This document shows positions 60,843-64,000 of a stretch of 64,000 bases of DNA, one piece after another. The position numbers were made by a program, and so were the translations under genes. Below the pieces are notes generated by a model. It had not been told where the DNA came from, made no database searches, and was given only the letters and a program-made list of their open reading frames with translations. This DNA is from Saururus chinensis. Its lineage: Eukaryota > Streptophyta > Magnoliopsida > Piperales > Saururaceae. The stretch covers positions 2,480,001 through 2,544,000 of the forward strand of contig CP141141.1 in assembly GCA_035235625.1 (NCBI GenBank), given 5' to 3'. The number at the start of each line of letters is the position of its first letter. Within the stretch, counting starts at the first letter, position 1.

Positions 60843-61140
60843 TTAGTATATGAAACACGAAAGCAGTTCCTTTTCTCTTAGCTGTTGAAGTCTTTGGTCA
60901 TCACGCTTGAAAACAGATCCCATTCCTATGACCTTCTCCTCTTGGGTCATGAAACGTGGGTCCTGCTGCGAATTGTTTCCAGCCTGTACATCATAATCTT
61001 GCATCTCCTGAGGAAGGTACTGCCCAACATAAGCCAATTGCTCAGCATATTGGTAGTCTTGTCATTCACCTTGATACTACTTGTGCTTGGTTAGCATCAT
61101 TTTCATTCTGCACTACCAAAGCTCGTGGTGAAGGCATGTA
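60843..61140 (-). pseudogene. Unidentified exon-like gene fragment
   Basis: On the minus strand a frame encodes AYVGQYLPQEMQDYDVQAG followed by DPRFMTQEEKVIGMGSVFKR. Another frame just upstream encodes MPSPRALVVQNENDANQAQ, and a frame change lies near 61060. The Gln-rich, hydrophilic composition is protein-like and unlike the flanks. I do not recognise the family. It sits among other captured fragments and is probably a broken exon. Confidence 0.4.
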
Positions 61141-61440
61141 AAAGGGTAATATTCAAGAGACAAGACAAAAATAAGTTTTCGAACAATCTAGAAGATTTGT
61201 CAACAGAACACAGTTTTTAAGACAAGAATGACTTCCTAAGCTTCAAACAGAAAGCTTCGAAGAAGGAAAGAAAAACACAATAAGCAAATTGTAGCACATT
61301 AGTTTAAGGGCACTTATATTGCATTTTTGGTGGGATTGATATCTTTTATTTTTGCTATGTAATTGATTTTTATTATTTCTGAGCTGACAGTTTGATATCT
61401 TTTATTTTTGCTAGGTGATTGATTTTTATTATTTCTTACT

Positions 61441-61912
61441 AGCAAGGACTCAGACTCAAATTTGAGTGGTGAGCTATCTTCTTCTTTGCTCCAATTTAGC
61501 CATCTGACTCACTTGGAACTGAGCTATAACCGGTTCCCTATGAAAATTCCAAAATTCATGGGCTCATTCCATCATTTGAAATACCTCATTCTCAGCAGTT
61601 CTGATTTTATAGGGCAGGTACCTCATGAGCTATGGAAACCTTACAAGTTTGCTTTATCTTGATCTTGGTTTCAATTATGAGATGTATTCGGACAACTTTC
61701 ACTGGCTATCTCATTTGTCTCTATTGATGCATCTTGATATGACCCTAGTCAACCTTAGTAGGTCGCACAATTGGCTTCACTTTGTCAGCATGCTCAATCA
61801 TCTATCAGTATTGTACTTGTCTGGGTGTTCCATAAGCAGCATTCCTCCTTCTCTTCCATCTTATAATTTATCATCACTTACTACTCTTACAGATGTGGTA
61901 TTACTAAGATGA
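61441..61912 (+). pseudogene. LRR receptor-like protein fragment, frameshifted
   Basis: The N-terminal leucine-rich repeats of a plant receptor-like protein or kinase (extracellular LRR, EIX/Cf class), surface receptors used in defence or development. First frame from 61462: LTHLELSYNRFPMKIPKFMG then LKYLILSSSDFIGQVPHEL. One extra base at about 61633 shifts the frame, and the repeats continue in the next frame with GNLTSLLYLDLGFN, HLSLLMHLDMTLVNLSR and LNHLSVLYLSGCSISSIPPS, ending at 61912. Spacing is ~24 residues per repeat, with the plant-type LxGxIP or similar ends. The signal peptide, most LRRs, transmembrane segment and any kinase are absent. It lies inside a 2.1-kb inverted-repeat loop. 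Confidence 0.88.
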
Positions 61913-62944
61913 TCACTTTTGACCATGGCAATTGGCAAGAATGTGTCGTTGTTACTGTATGATTTTTTCTTTCATACATTATTGATCATGTTGTTGCCTC
62001 TAAATTACAAATGTAGACTCGACAATTGATTGACACAAATAGATACTGGTTTGCAATTCTCAATATTAGCTCCATACTCAAATGCCTTTCTCAAGTAAGA
62101 AATCTATGTTTTTTACTAATAGTATTATTGCCCCTTTCGATGCTTGCAAATATATCGAGACTAAAGAATATATTTTCTAGCCTTGTGACATTATGTGTTC
62201 TGCTTAATAGTTAATGTCTTCACACTATCAGGTCGAACTGAGAAGAGAGATTTTGGGAGGGATGTCTAAATATCTAATAGAATAAGGTATTTTTTCTGTG
62301 TCAATAAAAAGAAGTATAATTTAATTAATCCCCTTATTCAAATTTGGATAATAAAGAAATTGTATTGTTATATGTCATCTTCAATAAATTGTACTATTTT
62401 TTTTATTATTCAGAACTCAGTTTTATTTTTTTTATTTAATTCATTTATCCTACTTGGATTATTTTTCATTAATATAAAGTTTTATAATCATCTTCTTTCA
62501 TCTACATTTATGTTTTTGTTGTAGTACTATATTATGGCACCAGGTAAATGGGCCATTCCATCATTTCAAGCAGAAATAGGGCCATCGGAGTCTCCAGTGG
62601 AGGAGTCGACATTTGCGGCTCCATACCACTAACTCAACGCCAAAGAAAAAGCGTGTGTGGTAGAGCAATATGCAAAAAATTATCAAAACATTTGCAATGA
62701 AAGAAAATGATTGATTTCTTTTGTGATACAATTATGGTTTCATTCTAGTTATTTGGTATTTTTTAGTTTGCCAAATGTATTAAATTTATAGTTTGTAAGA
62801 CAATGGATGATATTTAGTTTTATATTAAGGCATTAAGTTTATCTTTTGCATTATAAATTTATACAACTTTCTTGAATTTGTATATTTCTAAATATCCTCC
62901 TCCCGCATGCCCGCACACCCACTCAAAATAATTGTGTATAGCTA
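61913..62944. other. Possible 3' exon and UTR of CACTA gene; no intact gene
   Basis: This contains the right inverted-repeat arm (about 62298-62395). An acceptor-like TGTTGTAG at 62516-62523 is followed by an exon-like frame (MAPGKWAIPSFQAEIG from 62534 to a stop near 62630) and AT-rich UTR-like sequence. The position just inside the CACTA right end fits a terminal exon of a transposon accessory gene, but no family was recognised. Confidence 0.3.
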
Positions 62945-63545
62945 TTACAATTAGCAACGACTTAAATTTATACTTAAATCTCTTTTGCAACAAACTTCTC
63001 TTGTTTCAAATGAAATTTATTTTGTTGCAAATATATTACAATCATTTGCAATGAATTCAGGTTGTCGCAAATATTTGTAAAAAATATACACATATTAAAC
63101 TTTCTGCGACATATATAATTTGTCACAAATATTTTAATATCATTTGCGATGAATTTAGTTTGTCGCTAATACTTTTTACAAATTATCCAAAAAAACCTTT
63201 TGCGACATATGTAGTTTGTCGCAAATGCATTAAAATCATTTATGACAAATAATTTTTGTTGCAAATGCCAATGCTTTTGCAACGTAATTATATATTTTTA
63301 AATTTTTTAACACAAAAAATTATATTTATTTGCGACATAATAAGTACTTTTTTGCAACAAAGAAATTTGTCACAAATGTGTATACTATTTACAACAAAAA
63401 ATTTTTTGTCGTAATAACTTTTTGTGACGCCTTACTTGCGACAAAAGTGCACAAATTTTATTTCGTCGCAAAAATATTTTTGCGACAAAATATGAACCTT
63501 CTGCGACAAAGGCATTTGTTGCAAAAGCCTCTTTTTGTTGTAGTG
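62945..63545. repeat. CACTA right subterminal repeats and terminus
   Basis: More than 15 copies of short motifs such as TTTGCGACAAA, TTTGTCGCAAAT and GTTGCAAAT in both orientations, ending in CTTTTTGTTGTAGTG. This is the right end paired with 41603. The motif set differs from that of the elements ending at 465 (TCGCTAATA) and 21654 (CATCACAAATAG), so three CACTA families are represented. Confidence 0.85.
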
Positions 63546-64000
63546 ATAGGGAGCTCATATTATCAATAGGTGAATTCTCTGTAAGAATAATTTTGAATCT
63601 ATTCAACATTTTTTTATTTTCCTATTGCTATTACATGAGTCACATATTCAAGTTATTTAGAGTGGACATCTCTAGTAATGAAGTACGTTAAGCCATTGAT
63701 CAAATTATGTTTTTCAGCCATAGTAATCTAGAGTTAGGCATGTATATATGCATAAGCTAGCTAGCAGGTTTGGCTCTTAAGTTATCATGGCATTAACATA
63801 TTTATGCCTCCAATGTATATTTTTCTCGTATAACTTTATAATGGCGGGAAGTGGTTAAGATAATGAAAGAATCTTTGTACATAGATGAGCATGGTAATGT
63901 GGACTTTACTCAAGTGGAGGGATGAGTTAAAAACAAAGAGGCAAAATGGTTTCAAGTGCTTTAAATAAACAATCACAATTGCAGCAGAGTGGTCAAGCAA
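63546..64000. other. No gene recognised
   Basis: AT-rich sequence to the end of the window. The last ~160 bases have exon-like composition on the plus strand (frame with YIDEHGNVDFTQVEG) but contain stops. A gene or transposon may continue beyond the window. Confidence 0.4.

Larger units (their letters stand above)
41603..63545. mobile_element. Putative giant non-autonomous CACTA with captured gene pieces
   Basis: The left end is CACTACAACAAAAGG. The right end (63531-63545) is its complement, CTTTTTGTTGTAGTG, giving a 13-bp perfect terminal inverted repeat. The 3 bases outside each end are ATA (41600-41602, 63546-63548), the right size for a CACTA target duplication. Both ends carry subterminal motifs of the GCGACAA / TTGCAAC type (41620-41895 and 62945-63530). 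No other convincing partner end was found between them. No TNP2-type transposase was recognised. Inside lie intron-bearing pieces of at least three host genes, an inverted duplication, a solo LTR and two MITEs. Without later insertions it would be about 16.5 kb. A 3-bp match can arise by chance, so two unrelated ends remain possible. Confidence 0.5.

Noticed and set aside
62512..62526. TTTTTGTTGTAGTA as an alternative CACTA right end
   Set aside because: It ends in A instead of G, has no subterminal repeats before it, and is better explained as an intron acceptor.

Overview
The window is plant nuclear DNA, packed with transposons and very AT-rich between genes. Evidence for a plant: Ty3-gypsy (Athila-type) gag-protease, long LTRs, a MULE transposase with a SWIM zinc finger, CACTA, Helitron, hAT and Tourist-type ends, GT-AG introns, and fragments of callose synthase and LRR receptor-like protein genes. 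The only intact gene seen encodes a CYP719-type cytochrome P450. That family is known from Ranunculales, Proteales and magnoliids, so the source is probably a basal eudicot or magnoliid; this is inference from one gene.

Layout. 1-5046: end of a CACTA-like element, an LTR fragment, and a broken coiled-coil gene split by a 1.4-kb solo LTR. 5047-16184: a ~4.8-kb solo LTR (family A) split by an Athila-like element (8468-14974) that keeps gag and protease but has lost reverse transcriptase, RNase H and integrase. 16217-20061: another long solo LTR with an internal 60-bp tandem array. 20062-26050: mostly unrecognised, with a CACTA-like end and one promoter-like stretch. 26060-30208: a dead MULE transposase gene split by a 2.2-kb solo LTR and a (CA)53 tract, then a family-A LTR fragment (30207-32058). 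33860-35204: a non-autonomous Helitron. 35602-38170: a non-autonomous hAT-like element. 39821-41293: the CYP719-like gene. 41603-63545: sequence bounded by matching CACTA ends and a matching 3-bp target duplication, possibly one very large non-autonomous CACTA. It holds intron-bearing fragments of a CobW/G3E GTPase gene, a callose synthase gene and an LRR receptor-like protein gene, a 490-bp inverted repeat, a palindromic satellite, two MITEs and a second 4.9-kb family-A solo LTR.

Function. No operon or multi-gene pathway is present. The P450 probably acts in specialised metabolism (methylenedioxy-bridge formation or a related oxidation) and stands alone between transposons. The rest is a record of nested insertion, recombination of LTRs to solo copies, and capture of host gene pieces. 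Five solo LTRs can be delimited: four by perfect 5-bp target duplications and one by a 4-of-5 match. No complete retrotransposon remains.
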